In this document: positions 15,174 to 22,863 of the stretch, one piece after another | Numbering within the stretch: position 1 is the stretch's first letter | Layout: each line of letters starts with the position of its first letter | Assembly (NCBI GenBank): GCA_018262895.1 | Contig: JADFDJ010000010.1 | Span: forward strand, 81,199 to 114,150 | Direction of reading: 5' to 3' | Source of the DNA: Methanomassiliicoccus sp. | GTDB taxonomy: Archaea > Thermoplasmatota > Thermoplasmata > Methanomassiliicoccales > Methanomassiliicoccaceae | Length of the DNA: 32,952 nucleotides | Translations under genes and position numbers: made by a program | Notes under the pieces: generated by a model | Told to the model about the DNA's origin: nothing | Seen by the model: only the letters and a program-made list of their open reading frames with translations | Databases searched by the model: none

Positions 15174-15730
15174 GGCTCCTTCTTCTTACCGAGCTTGAAA
15201 CCAATTATGTTGACGCTGCGGTGGAGGAGGGGGACGAACACCAGCAGGGCCACTAGAGCTATCACGGCCTCACCGTTGAGATAGTGGGCCGAGAGCCATC
15301 CGGGAAAGGTTAGAGCGGTCAGCCCCAGTGCCCCCATGACGAAATCGTATTGGTCCAGTCCCGGGGCTTTCTGCCCCCTCTTCATACCCAGGCGGCGCTT
15401 GATGAAGGCTCCTGCCATGTCCCCCAGGAGGGAACCTAGGGAGAGGGAGAACACCACCCCGATGGGCATCAGCCCCAAGCCCCACCTCCAGCTTTCCGAA
15501 GCATCGAGGGCCATGGTCAAGATGGCCAGGAGGAGCCCCAGCGACGTACCCGCCGAGACCCCTCCGACCAGGCCTCTCCACGTCTTACCATCGCCCAGGA
15601 TGCGCTTTCCCCTCCAGCTACGTCCAAAGTCCACAGGGGTCCCTCCACCGAAAAGCACCGCTGCGGAGTTCGGGAGCAGTGCGGGCAGGAACAGGAATAT
15701 GCCGCTGATGGCGGACACTAGGAGGTCCAT
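15167..15730 (-). CDS. carS: CDP-archaeol synthase
   Basis: Membrane enzyme (former DUF46) that transfers CTP to unsaturated archaetidic acid, giving CDP-archaeol, the branch point for archaeal polar lipids. The 187 residues contain about five hydrophobic segments, the N-terminal LPNSAAVLFGGGTPVDFG (19-36), the conserved RILGDGKTWRG (43-53) and SLLGDMAGAFIKRRLG (99-114), whose aspartates are the likely metal ligands. It is the first gene of the carS-pyrE-udg run. No clear TATA box is visible at the usual distance. It confirms that the host is an archaeon with isoprenoid ether lipids, which makes the fatty-acyl genes at 1-5350 more notable. Confidence 0.94.
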   Translation of the reverse strand: MDLLVSAISGIFLFLPALLPNSAAVLFGGGTPVDFGRSWRGKRILGDGKTWRGLVGGVSAGTSLGLLLAILTMALDASESWRWGLGLMPIGVVFSLSLGSLLGDMAGAFIKRRLGMKRGQKAPGLDQYDFVMGALGLTALTFPGWLSAHYLNGEAVIALVALLVFVPLLHRSVNIIGFKLGKKKEPW

Positions 15731-15861
15731 AAGTCAGGAATGACCATCCCGTAGATTAGCATTGCCCACTGCGAGAGGGATTCGACCATACTAGCAGCCT
15801 TTCATGAGGGGGGTAACGTAAAAAAATGGTATATGGGGAGAGACATTACTTAGAGGTTTGA

Positions 15862-15871
15862 AAAAGAAAGG
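15862..15871 (-). terminator. Possible oligo-T terminator after the acetate transporter
   Basis: On the minus strand the transporter gene is followed after about 70 bases by a short CCGG-CT-CCGG repeat and TTTCTTTTTC. Archaeal RNA polymerase often stops at such T-rich runs. The hairpin itself is weak. Confidence 0.25.
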
Positions 15872-15939
15872 CCGGAGCCGGTGAGGGCAACCAAGGCCAG
15901 TTGTGTTTTTTATCCAATCCTTTGCTCACCAGGTTCTGA

Positions 15940-16581
15940 TCAATGGGCTATGGGATCGTCCTTGCTACCCCGGTCTTTTGGTTGAGCAACGGGGAAGATC
16001 GGGACCACGGTCCGTCCCAGGGACTCGTTGAGCACCTGCGCCATGGCCAGATAGAATGCCAAGGCACCGGTGAGCAGGCCAAGGTGTCCAGCGATGCTCT
16101 TGATGTCAGCCGAGACCAAGGCTTCCGACGCTGCCAGCAGGAAGAACACAATGGTCAGGGTGAGGAACACCATCTGCATGATCCTGTTCGTGTTCAGGGT
16201 ACCGACGGTCAAGAAAGCGGAGAATACGCCCCAGAGTAGGAAGAACCATGCCATGGCCTCCGTCGTCTCAGCTCCCGCCAGGCCCAGAATGGGGAACAGC
16301 AGGATGGCGACAACGGCCAACCAGAAGGCGCCGAAAGATATGAAAGCAGTAGTGCCGAAGGTATTGCCCTTCTTCCATTCCATCATCCCGGCCATCATCT
16401 GTGCTGAGCCTCCGAACACCAAACCCAGGGCCAGTATCGCGGCTCCCAGGGAGATATATCCAGCATTGTGCAGGCTTAGCATCAGTGTGGTCATCCCAAA
16501 GCCCAACAGGCCCAGGGGTGCCGGATTCGCAGTGCGGTCCCGTACTGTGATCTCGTTCTCCTTTGCGCTCATGAAATTCAT
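15940..16581 (-). CDS. AceTr-family (GPR1/FUN34/YaaH) acetate transporter
   Basis: Integral membrane protein of 213 residues with six hydrophobic segments, of the SatP/YaaH acetate-succinate transporter family. The family signature NPAPLGLLGFGMTT (19-32) is intact at the start of the first helix. I chose the ATG at 16581, because a TATA box lies 24 bases upstream and the longer frame (to 16674) would overlap the helicase gene. An ATG at 16572 is also possible. It stands alone and probably moves acetate or another short monocarboxylate with protons. Direction and substrate are not readable. Confidence 0.9.
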   Translation of the reverse strand: MNFMSAKENEITVRDRTANPAPLGLLGFGMTTLMLSLHNAGYISLGAAILALGLVFGGSAQMMAGMMEWKKGNTFGTTAFISFGAFWLAVVAILLFPILGLAGAETTEAMAWFFLLWGVFSAFLTVGTLNTNRIMQMVFLTLTIVFFLLAASEALVSADIKSIAGHLGLLTGALAFYLAMAQVLNESLGRTVVPIFPVAQPKDRGSKDDPIAH

Positions 16582-16600
16582 TGATTGCCAGGCGCTGTGA

Positions 16601-16609
16601 TTAATAAAA
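16601..16609 (-). promoter_or_regulatory. TATA box of the acetate transporter
   Basis: TTTTATTAA is centred 24 bases before the ATG at 16581, which predicts a leaderless mRNA. Confidence 0.55.
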
Positions 16610-16651
16610 TTACCGCTACATAATGAAGAAAATAATAATATCGATCCGCTT

Positions 16652-18550
16652 TCAAATGTTCTTCCTTCGAACAAAGAAGTTCAGAACATCGTTGACCACG
16701 GTGGAGGACGTGTTGACCTCTAGGCGGTCGGAGAACTGGTTCGCCCGCCGGTCAAGGATGACGGCCACCCCCACATCGGTCTCCGTGCGTATGAGCCGAC
16801 CTATCGCCTGAAGCAGCTTCCTGGTCACGGGAGCCTTCACCGTGTACTCCCAACCCCGTCCGAACCTTACCTCGTAGTAATGCAGCAGTGCCCGTTGCTT
16901 GGCTGTTGGCTTAGGGTAGGGAATGCCTGCCACGATGGCGACCTCCAGCTCCTTGTCTGGGAAATCGATCCCCTCGCTAACCCTTCCCCCCATAACCGCC
17001 AGGAGCACCGCGCTCTCGGGGGAGCCCTTGAAGCGCCCCACCTCCTCCATCAGATCGCTCTGGCCCATACCGCGCCTCTCCGTGTACACGGTCCTATGTA
17101 TGCGGGACAGAAGGCCATCGTCCAGGAAGCGGTCCATGAGGGCATAAGATGGGAAGAAGACTACCGTGTTCCTGTCCAGTACGTTGCACAGAGAGACGGT
17201 ATGGTCCTCCATCCGCCGGATTATCTCCTCGTCCTTCACAATATCCTCGTACCTCGTTGTGACGTCCTCGAGATAGAACACCTTGCGGTTCTCGGGCGGG
17301 AACGGTGATGGGAGGGTCATCAGGGGCGTCCCCTTCGGTAGGCCGGTGGAGTCTCGGTACTCATTCAATGGGCGCAGAGTGCCCGACATGTGCACCGAGG
17401 CGTGGCATTCCGTTAAGACCCTGCAAGCCAGCCCCGGGTCCATGCAGTACGCCTCGAACGTAGGGTTTTCACCACCAACCACCAATTTCACATAGCACTC
17501 CTCATCCAGCTCCAGCCAGAACTGGAGGAAGCTACCCAGGGAGTGAAGGTAGGATCGTGGGAGCCGTCCGCCCTTGCGCTTTTCCTCCCTTATCACCTCC
17601 CCATACGCCATCAACGATCTGGCCATGTTGAGAAGCCCCTTGGTGGTGGTGGTGAAGGTGCTCATCAACCCCTCTTCGACGAAAGGAGGGGGGATCAGGC
17701 CATCATCCTCTATGAGGAACTCCTCCAAGGCCTCCCGCAGCCTCCTGCGGCATGCCTCCACCATATCCAGGGAGCTTACCCCTTCGGCGATCTCGGGGTC
17801 CCCCTGCTCATCCGCCTCCTTGGCCACCAGGTCCAGGAGACGAGTGGACAGCGAGACCGAGCGTATCTCCCGGGCGTACTCGAGCAGGTTGTGGGCCTCG
17901 TCCACGATGACCACAGCATCGGAGATGGGGATGTTCATCCAGTCGAGGAGATTGTGCCTTATGAAGGGCATGAAGAAGAAAGCATAGGGAGCAGTCACCA
18001 CGTTGGCCTTGGGCAGGAGGTCCTTGATAAGCTCGTGAGGGCATAGGCCTGATCCATCGCAATAGGTGATGAACTCCTCCACCGTGGGGAGCTCCTCCCT
18101 GAAGTAGTGCTCGACGTCGGCGAAGTCCGTGGACAGGACGGCCTCGTAGAACCTGCACCCGCCAGTCCTTCCCGCCCGTGACCTTGCCTTCCGCTCCGCG
18201 CACAGTTTGGACAGCTCCTCGGGGGTCCCGCCCCGAAGATCAGGGTCCCTTTGGATCAGTGGGCACGTGCTCTGCCGACCCTGGAGGCCTACGCCCAGGA
18301 CCGGACGCGACCTGCTGATCTTCCTCAGCTCCAGCATGACCTGCCGTTGCTGGGAGTTGGTCCGGGTGAGGTAGATGACCTTCTTATCCTGTTCCAGCGC
18401 GGCCTGCAGGGTTCCCGATAGGGCACATATGGTCTTGCCCGTTCCCGTACCCGACTCCACCACAAGATGCCCCCGAGAACGGACACAGGTGGATATGGCA
18501 TTGACCAATTCCATCTGGTGAGGCCTTGGGGTATAAGGGAACAGGTCCAT
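16652..18550 (-). CDS. XPD/Rad3-family superfamily 2 DNA helicase
   Basis: ATP-dependent 5'-3' DNA helicase with an iron-sulphur cluster, 632 residues. Motifs in order: SGTGTGKT (33-40, Walker A); four cysteines fitting the cluster domain (Cys96, Cys117, Cys132, Cys170, the last in LCPHEL); DEAH (217-220, Walker B); MSGTLRP near 387; GGRVSEGIDFPDKELEVAI (motif V) and QAIGRLIRTETDVGVAVILD (motif VI, 581-600). Archaeal XPD helicases of this size act in repair-like unwinding, although an archaeal TFIIH complex is not known. It is transcribed alone from a promoter at 18577-18587, and a palindrome covers its start codon. XPD versus a DinG-like relative cannot be fully separated by eye, but length and cluster pattern favour XPD. 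Confidence 0.92.
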   Translation of the reverse strand: MDLFPYTPRPHQMELVNAISTCVRSRGHLVVESGTGTGKTICALSGTLQAALEQDKKVIYLTRTNSQQRQVMLELRKISRSRPVLGVGLQGRQSTCPLIQRDPDLRGGTPEELSKLCAERKARSRAGRTGGCRFYEAVLSTDFADVEHYFREELPTVEEFITYCDGSGLCPHELIKDLLPKANVVTAPYAFFFMPFIRHNLLDWMNIPISDAVVIVDEAHNLLEYAREIRSVSLSTRLLDLVAKEADEQGDPEIAEGVSSLDMVEACRRRLREALEEFLIEDDGLIPPPFVEEGLMSTFTTTTKGLLNMARSLMAYGEVIREEKRKGGRLPRSYLHSLGSFLQFWLELDEECYVKLVVGGENPTFEAYCMDPGLACRVLTECHASVHMSGTLRPLNEYRDSTGLPKGTPLMTLPSPFPPENRKVFYLEDVTTRYEDIVKDEEIIRRMEDHTVSLCNVLDRNTVVFFPSYALMDRFLDDGLLSRIHRTVYTERRGMGQSDLMEEVGRFKGSPESAVLLAVMGGRVSEGIDFPDKELEVAIVAGIPYPKPTAKQRALLHYYEVRFGRGWEYTVKAPVTRKLLQAIGRLIRTETDVGVAVILDRRANQFSDRLEVNTSSTVVNDVLNFFVRRKNI

Positions 18551-18570
18551 TCAGGCACTCACCCCTGAAT
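18549..18570. promoter_or_regulatory. Palindrome over the helicase start codon
   Basis: ATTCAGG (18549-18555) and CCTGAAT (18564-18570) form a perfect 7-base inverted repeat with an 8-base spacer, between the TATA box and the ATG at 18550. It could be a repressor site or a short mRNA hairpin that masks the start. Confidence 0.35.
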
Positions 18571-18576
18571 GGAGGA

Positions 18577-18587
18577 TATGTTATTTT
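18577..18587 (-). promoter_or_regulatory. TATA-like element of the XPD helicase
   Basis: AAAATAACATA on the minus strand is about 32 bases before the ATG and predicts a leader of only about six bases. Confidence 0.4.
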
Positions 18588-18620
18588 CGGTAAGAGGAGC
18601 GAAAACCATTTTGGGGGAGC

Positions 18621-19034
18621 TCAGTCCACCCTGCTCCTCTGCCAGGCTTCCTCGCCCAGTTCGTCGTATACGGACAGCTGACCGGTCACGTCGCCTTCCA
18701 GGGAGCCGCTGTCGTCGATAAGCTCATAGATGCGTTCCTTTCGGAAAAGCCAATAGTGGATCCTCCATTCCCTTCCGTCATAGAGCGTGGTCTCCTCCCT
18801 CTCCGTGGTGAGGATTCCGGTGTCCTCGAGCATGTAGAACGCGTCCCTGTCCTCAGGCTCCAAAATGTTATCGATTATTCTCTCGCTGTAACCGAAGAAG
18901 TTGAGAATATGCTGGGCCATCTGCTTGGCTTGATCATCCGGCATGCCTTCCTTATCGATCCCGTTCCTTATGGCAAGGGTCAGCTCATCCAAGGTCAGAG
19001 TGGTATCGTGGGCCATCTTATCGCTTTTCATCAT
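18621..19034 (-). CDS. Uncharacterised small acidic protein
   Basis: 137 residues from the ATG at 19034, which follows GGAAGGT by seven bases; the frame remains open far upstream, but that part has non-coding composition. Another ATG directly follows and a third is six codons in. The protein begins with a helical stretch containing LTLDELTLAIRNGIDKEG and then AKQMAQHILNFFGYSERIID, and ends with a winged-helix-like or mixed alpha/beta region (GILTTEREETTLYDGREWRI). It resembles small uncharacterised proteins of Thermoplasmata (DUF6015-like, from memory and uncertain). A TATA box and an inverted repeat lie upstream. No enzymatic motif or metal site is visible. It could be a regulator, but that is only a guess. 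Confidence 0.75.
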   Translation of the reverse strand: MMKSDKMAHDTTLTLDELTLAIRNGIDKEGMPDDQAKQMAQHILNFFGYSERIIDNILEPEDRDAFYMLEDTGILTTEREETTLYDGREWRIHYWLFRKERIYELIDDSGSLEGDVTGQLSVYDELGEEAWQRSRVD

Positions 19035-19102
19035 CGTTTTACCTTCCAAGGGATATCTGGCTAAACTGTTATCTTTTAGAGTACCGATGCTTTGGTAGCG
19101 GT

Positions 19103-19110
19103 CATATAAA
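19103..19110 (-). promoter_or_regulatory. TATA box of the uncharacterised gene at 18621
   Basis: TTTATATG on the minus strand predicts a start near 19080 and a 45-base leader containing the GGAAGGT ribosome site. One arm (19109-19116) of an AAACTGTT/AACAGTTT inverted repeat touches it; the other arm is at 19063-19070. Confidence 0.5.
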
Positions 19111-19208
19111 CAGTTTGAGAGATATTTATCGTTTCGGAGAACGATTGTTCCCTCCTCTGTTCCTGAGCTGTACCTTGCATAGGTCCTACTGTTCTTTCTG
19201 AGCGAGCG

Positions 19209-19218
19209 GTATATAAAC
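19209..19218 (+). promoter_or_regulatory. TATA box of the MTH1187-family gene
   Basis: GTATATAAAC is a textbook archaeal TATA box. It is centred about 38 bases before the ATG at 19252 and gives a leader of about 12 bases. Confidence 0.6.
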
Positions 19219-19251
19219 ACGGAGGGTCTCAATACCAAATGTGATTCCATC

Positions 19252-19545
19252 ATGATTGCGGAGTTCAGCGTCGTGCCTATAGGTGTGGGAGAGTCCCTGA
19301 GCACATATGTGGCAGAGTGCCTCAAGATCGTCGAGAAGAGCGGCCTTAGATACCAGCTGACGCCGATGGGCACGATCCTGGAGGGGGATTTCCACAAGGT
19401 CATGGAGACCATCGGCCAGTGCCATTTGAGGGTCCGGTCAATGTCCAGGAGGGTGACGACCACGATACGCTTGGATGACCGTGAGGCACACACAGATGAG
19501 ATGTCGAGGAAGGTCAGGAGCGTAAAAGAAAAAATGGGAGATTGA
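19252..19545 (+). CDS. MTH1187-family thiamine-binding protein
   Basis: Small ferredoxin-like fold protein of 97 residues, in the MTH1187/YkoF-type family (former DUF77), some members of which bind thiamine or its pyrimidine part. Family features are the N-terminal strand MIAEFSVVPIG (1-11), followed by a helix, then YQLTPMGTILEG (34-45), the usual binding-loop region, and a second helix with HKVMETIGQCH (48-58). The start is supported by the TATA box at 19209-19218. It is divergent from the small gene at 18621 and convergent with serA, with only 9 bases between the two 3' ends. No thiamine synthesis or transport gene is nearby. Its function in this host is undetermined. Confidence 0.88.
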   Translation: MIAEFSVVPIGVGESLSTYVAECLKIVEKSGLRYQLTPMGTILEGDFHKVMETIGQCHLRVRSMSRRVTTTIRLDDREAHTDEMSRKVRSVKEKMGD

Positions 19546-19554
19546 GAAAGGGTT

Positions 19555-21165
19555 TCAGATCTGGAGGTAATCCCTGTTCCCGATGTCGCTGAGCTTGATG
19601 AAGCGGACCTCCTCGAATCCCTTTATCGCAGCAAGCTCCTTCACCGTGTCCTCGGTTACGGGATTGTCCACAGATACCAGCATGAGAGCCCTTCCTCCTT
19701 TCTTATCCCGCCCCAGGCCCATCCGTGCGATGTTTATGTCTCGGCTCCCCAACGTGGTGCCGATGCGGCCGATGATACCCGGCACATCAGCGTGGACGGA
19801 CATGAGGAAGTCACCCTCGAGGGGCATGTCGAGATCGTAGTTGTCGATCCCCAGGAGGCGAGGTTCGGACCCTGGGAAGGCCGTGCCACGAACCTCCCTT
19901 TTGATCCCGTTGGACTGCAGGGAGATGGATATCATGTTGACATAGCGGTCGGACTCCTCGACCTTGGACTCCACGACCTGGACCCCTTTTTCCTTGGCTA
20001 TTATCTCGGCATTGATTATGTTTGGCTGTTCCCCGGAAAGGTTGGAAAGTACGCCCATGAGAGCGGAAACGGTCAGCATCTTCGAGTCCACAGAGGCCAG
20101 GTCACCGTGGACAGTGACCTGCAGCTTGGCCACGGGGGCATCGGTGAGCTGCACGGCGAACGCTCCTAGGCGCTCTGCGACGGAGATGAACGGCACCACC
20201 TTGGGGTCCATGCCCCGCACCGGCGCATTGACGGCGTTGGAGATGCGCTTGTCCACCAGGAACATCTTCACGTGCTCGGCCATCTCCGCGGACACCTTCT
20301 CCTGGGCCTCCTTGGTGGAAGCACCTAGGTGCGGAGTGACCACGATGTTGTCCAAGGTTAGCAGGTTGGATCCTGTAGGTGGTTCCTTGGAGAACACGTC
20401 TAGGGCAGCGCCGGCTATCTTCTTGTCCCGGAGGGCCTCGTAGAGGGCTTCCTCGTCGATCAGCTCCCCGCGGGCAACGTTAAGGATGATGGCGGTAGGC
20501 TTCATCTTGGCGATCAGTTCCTTGCTGATCAGATGGTGGGTGCTGGGAGTGAGGGCCGCGTGTATGGTGATGACGTCCGCCTCCTCTATCACCTGCTCCA
20601 GGGGCATGAGCCTTACACCGAGCTTGACGGCTACCTCTGGCGGGATGTAGGGGTCGAACCCTACCAGCTTCATCTGGAAGGACTTGGCGCGCTTGGCCAC
20701 CTCCCCACCCACTCTGCCGATGCCCACGATGCCCAGGGTCTTCCCGTTCAGCTCGAAGCCGGTGAACTTGGAACGCTTCCATTCGCCTTTCTTCAGGGAG
20801 GCGTCCGCCCACACGATGTTTCGGGCCAGGCTCATCATCAACGCCATGGTATGCTCCGCGGCGGAAATGATGTTGGCCGCAGGAGTGTTCATGACCAGTA
20901 TGCCCTTGCGGGTGGCAGCCTTGACATCCACGTTATCGACGCCAACACCGGCCCTTCCCACCACCTTGAGATTCTTGCCGGCCTCTATCACCGCTGCATC
21001 CACCTTGGTGCCGGACCGGATGATTATGGCATCATAATCGCCGATTATTTTGATAAGTTCATCGTGAGCAATTCCCGGCCTGATGTCCACTTGGACCTGA
21101 CCGCCGCTCTTGAGCATCTCCAAGCCTTCCTTCGAGAGCTCGTCAGTGACCAACAGTTTTATCAT
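19555..21165 (-). CDS. serA: D-3-phosphoglycerate dehydrogenase (long form)
   Basis: SerA oxidises 3-phosphoglycerate to 3-phosphohydroxypyruvate, the first step of serine synthesis. The 536 residues are the long form: substrate domain, NAD domain with GIGRVG (148-153), catalytic Arg232 (NVARGELID), Glu261 and His279 (TPHLG), then an intervening domain (about 315-455) and a C-terminal ACT domain (about 458-536) with DVPGIIGRIGTTLGSRDINI. The ACT domain is the usual site for feedback control by serine. It overlaps the upstream aminotransferase by 4 bases (ATGA), so both are translated from one message. The phosphoserine phosphatase gene is not in the window. Confidence 0.96.
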   Translation of the reverse strand: MIKLLVTDELSKEGLEMLKSGGQVQVDIRPGIAHDELIKIIGDYDAIIIRSGTKVDAAVIEAGKNLKVVGRAGVGVDNVDVKAATRKGILVMNTPAANIISAAEHTMALMMSLARNIVWADASLKKGEWKRSKFTGFELNGKTLGIVGIGRVGGEVAKRAKSFQMKLVGFDPYIPPEVAVKLGVRLMPLEQVIEEADVITIHAALTPSTHHLISKELIAKMKPTAIILNVARGELIDEEALYEALRDKKIAGAALDVFSKEPPTGSNLLTLDNIVVTPHLGASTKEAQEKVSAEMAEHVKMFLVDKRISNAVNAPVRGMDPKVVPFISVAERLGAFAVQLTDAPVAKLQVTVHGDLASVDSKMLTVSALMGVLSNLSGEQPNIINAEIIAKEKGVQVVESKVEESDRYVNMISISLQSNGIKREVRGTAFPGSEPRLLGIDNYDLDMPLEGDFLMSVHADVPGIIGRIGTTLGSRDINIARMGLGRDKKGGRALMLVSVDNPVTEDTVKELAAIKGFEEVRFIKLSDIGNRDYLQI

Positions 21166-22232
21166 TTCATCGCCTCCAGGACCTCGTCCATTTTCTTCAG
21201 TAGCTCGCGTATCTCCGCTACGGTCAGGTCCCCCATGTGGCCTATCCGGAACGTCGTTTCCTTTATGTTCCCATAGCCATTAGATATTTCGCAACCGCGC
21301 TCCTTCAAGCCCTTGTTGAGCTTGCTGAAGTCTATGTCGCCACGGTTCAGCACCGTGATGGTATGGGACATGTAACCAGGCTCCGCGAACAGACCATGGT
21401 GGGCCATGGCCCATTTGTGGACCTCTTCCGCCATCTCCTGATGACGGCGGTACCGGGCGGCCATCCCCTCTTTTAGGATCCTTTCCAACTGGAAGTCGAG
21501 AGCGTACATAAGGGACACGGGAGGAGTGGTGAGGGAGTAGTTCTTGTCGGCCATCTTCTTCATCTGCAACAGATCGAAGTAGTAGCCCCTGCCCGGCACC
21601 GTCTTGGCCTTTTCCAGCAATCTGTCGGAGCAGCAGATGATGGCCAGACCTGGCGGTAATGCCAGTGCCTTCTGGGTCCCGAAGACGAGAGCGTCAAGGT
21701 CCAGCTCCTTGATCCTGAGGTCGGAGCCGTATATTGCTGTGACCCCATCGACGAACATCAGGGGATCGTGCTTCTGGCGGACGGCCTCGACTATCTCCCT
21801 CACAGGGTTCAGCACACCTGTGGAGCTCTCATTGGCCACAAGGGTCACGGCCTCGATGTCATCGCTGATCTGGCCCTCCAGATCGGCCGGTTTGATGGCC
21901 TTCCCCCACTCCCCATTGAGCTTCTTGACATCCTTGCCGTTCTCCGTGCCGATACCTTGCCAGCGGTCGCCGAAGGAGCCGTTGGAGATGCCCAGCATCT
22001 TGCTCTTTACACCATTGCGTACGCACGCTTCCAGCAGCCCGGATGCGGATGCGGGGGACAGCATGATGTTCATGTCGGTGTCCAGGGTCTTGTGGAGCTT
22101 TTCCACTACGCTCGCCTGGAGCTGCTCGTATTCCTTGCTCCGATGGGTTATCATCGGCCTGGTCATGGATTCGAGGACCTCCTTTCGGACCTCGACCGGA
22201 CCTACGGTGAACAGTGTATGATTCAAAGACAT
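21162..22232 (-). CDS. Class V aminotransferase, probable phosphoserine aminotransferase
   Basis: PLP enzyme of the alanine/serine-glyoxylate aminotransferase group, 356 residues. It starts LFTVGPVEV, typical of the group; Asp in FVDGVTAIYG and Lys188 in FGTQKALALPPG bind PLP. I chose the ATG at 22232, which has GGGGG directly before it; a GTG at 22304 would add 24 residues of unlikely composition. The 4-base overlap with serA makes phosphohydroxypyruvate the probable substrate. A class V enzyme of this type was shown to be the phosphoserine aminotransferase of Methanococcales (from memory, MJ0959). Alanine-glyoxylate activity cannot be excluded. A possible small leader gene precedes it. Confidence 0.9.
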   Translation of the reverse strand: MSLNHTLFTVGPVEVRKEVLESMTRPMITHRSKEYEQLQASVVEKLHKTLDTDMNIMLSPASASGLLEACVRNGVKSKMLGISNGSFGDRWQGIGTENGKDVKKLNGEWGKAIKPADLEGQISDDIEAVTLVANESSTGVLNPVREIVEAVRQKHDPLMFVDGVTAIYGSDLRIKELDLDALVFGTQKALALPPGLAIICCSDRLLEKAKTVPGRGYYFDLLQMKKMADKNYSLTTPPVSLMYALDFQLERILKEGMAARYRRHQEMAEEVHKWAMAHHGLFAEPGYMSHTITVLNRGDIDFSKLNKGLKERGCEISNGYGNIKETTFRIGHMGDLTVAEIRELLKKMDEVLEAMK

Positions 22233-22257
22233 CCCCCGGAATAACTTCCAGGACCGC

Positions 22258-22401
22258 TCAGGCCAGGAGAGGGGGGGACATCTGAGACCGTCCTCCACAT
22301 CCACATCCCGATCCGCTCACGGTCGACTCCATGCCTAGCACGTGGCCTATCCGGGATGGGTAAGAAAAATCCATTCTGGGTAGCTTGTTAGGGCCTGGCA
22401 T
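22258..22401 (-). CDS. Possible 47-codon leader peptide of the serine operon
   Basis: An ATG at 22401 opens 47 codons ending in TGA at 22258, 25 bases before the aminotransferase start. The TATA box at 22428-22436 predicts transcription from about 22406, so this ATG would be the first codon of the message. The peptide contains seven serines and two cysteines (GSGCGCGG), which is suggestive in front of a serine synthesis operon. No protein family is recognised and it may be chance. Confidence 0.3.
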   Translation of the reverse strand: MPGPNKLPRMDFSYPSRIGHVLGMESTVSGSGCGCGGRSQMSPPLLA

Positions 22402-22427
22402 GTTGATTTCCGGTATCATGGAGATAT

Positions 22428-22436
22428 GAATATAAA
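22428..22436 (-). promoter_or_regulatory. TATA box of the serine operon
   Basis: TTTATATTC on the minus strand lies about 200 bases before the aminotransferase start. If it is the operon promoter, the leader is about 175 bases, long for this genome, and spans the small open frame at 22258-22401. Confidence 0.5.
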
Positions 22437-22533
22437 CCTTACGATGACCGTGGACTAGGTCCGACCTGAGAACCTGAGATCCCTATGGCCATCATCTATT
22501 TTCACATTCCCATTTGGGATGGGTACTGACCCC

Positions 22534-22863
22534 CTAAAGCCTTCCACCCAGGGTCTTCAGGACATCCAAGTCTCTCTCGCGAGCTTGCTTCAGAGACTCG
22601 ATGGGGACCGTCTCCACGTCGAAGATTTCAGAGCATGGGAGCTGGGAGATGGTGTCGTCGAGGGTCTGTTCGTCCTCAACGCTCATGACGAACGCGGCCG
22701 AGCGCTGGCCGCCAAAGAAGCCTCCGCTGAGCATGCCCTCCTCTTCCATGGAGATGAGCATATCGATGCTGGGCAAGATCTTCTTCTCAAGTATCTCCTT
22801 GTTCTCCTCATCGGTCTTGCCCACGCCTCTCTCGCTCAGGGTCATCAATATCAGGTACTCCAT
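22534..22863 (-). CDS. Small YCII-like/dimeric alpha-beta barrel protein
   Basis: 109 residues, starting MEYLILMTLSERGV. The pattern strand-helix-strand-strand-helix-strand and the segment SMEEEGMLSGGFFGGQRSAAFVMSVEDEQTLDDTI (split as residues 38-72) resemble YCII-related and muconolactone-isomerase-like proteins of the ferredoxin-like barrel fold. These are often small homodimers of unknown role. An ATG at 22863 is supported by a TATA box 32 bases upstream (22891-22900). It is a single-gene unit between the serine operon and a 450-base gap. No catalytic residue set is evident. The fold assignment is tentative. Confidence 0.78.
   Translation of the reverse strand: MEYLILMTLSERGVGKTDEENKEILEKKILPSIDMLISMEEEGMLSGGFFGGQRSAAFVMSVEDEQTLDDTISQLPCSEIFDVETVPIESLKQARERDLDVLKTLGGRL

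Noticed and set aside
16582-16674. N-terminal extension of the acetate transporter frame
   Set aside because: It would overlap the helicase stop and precede the likely promoter; the family begins shortly before NPAPLG.
19035-19493. Long N-terminal extension of the gene at 18621
   Set aside because: It runs antisense to the MTH1187-family gene and across two promoters; the ATG at 19034 has a proper ribosome site.
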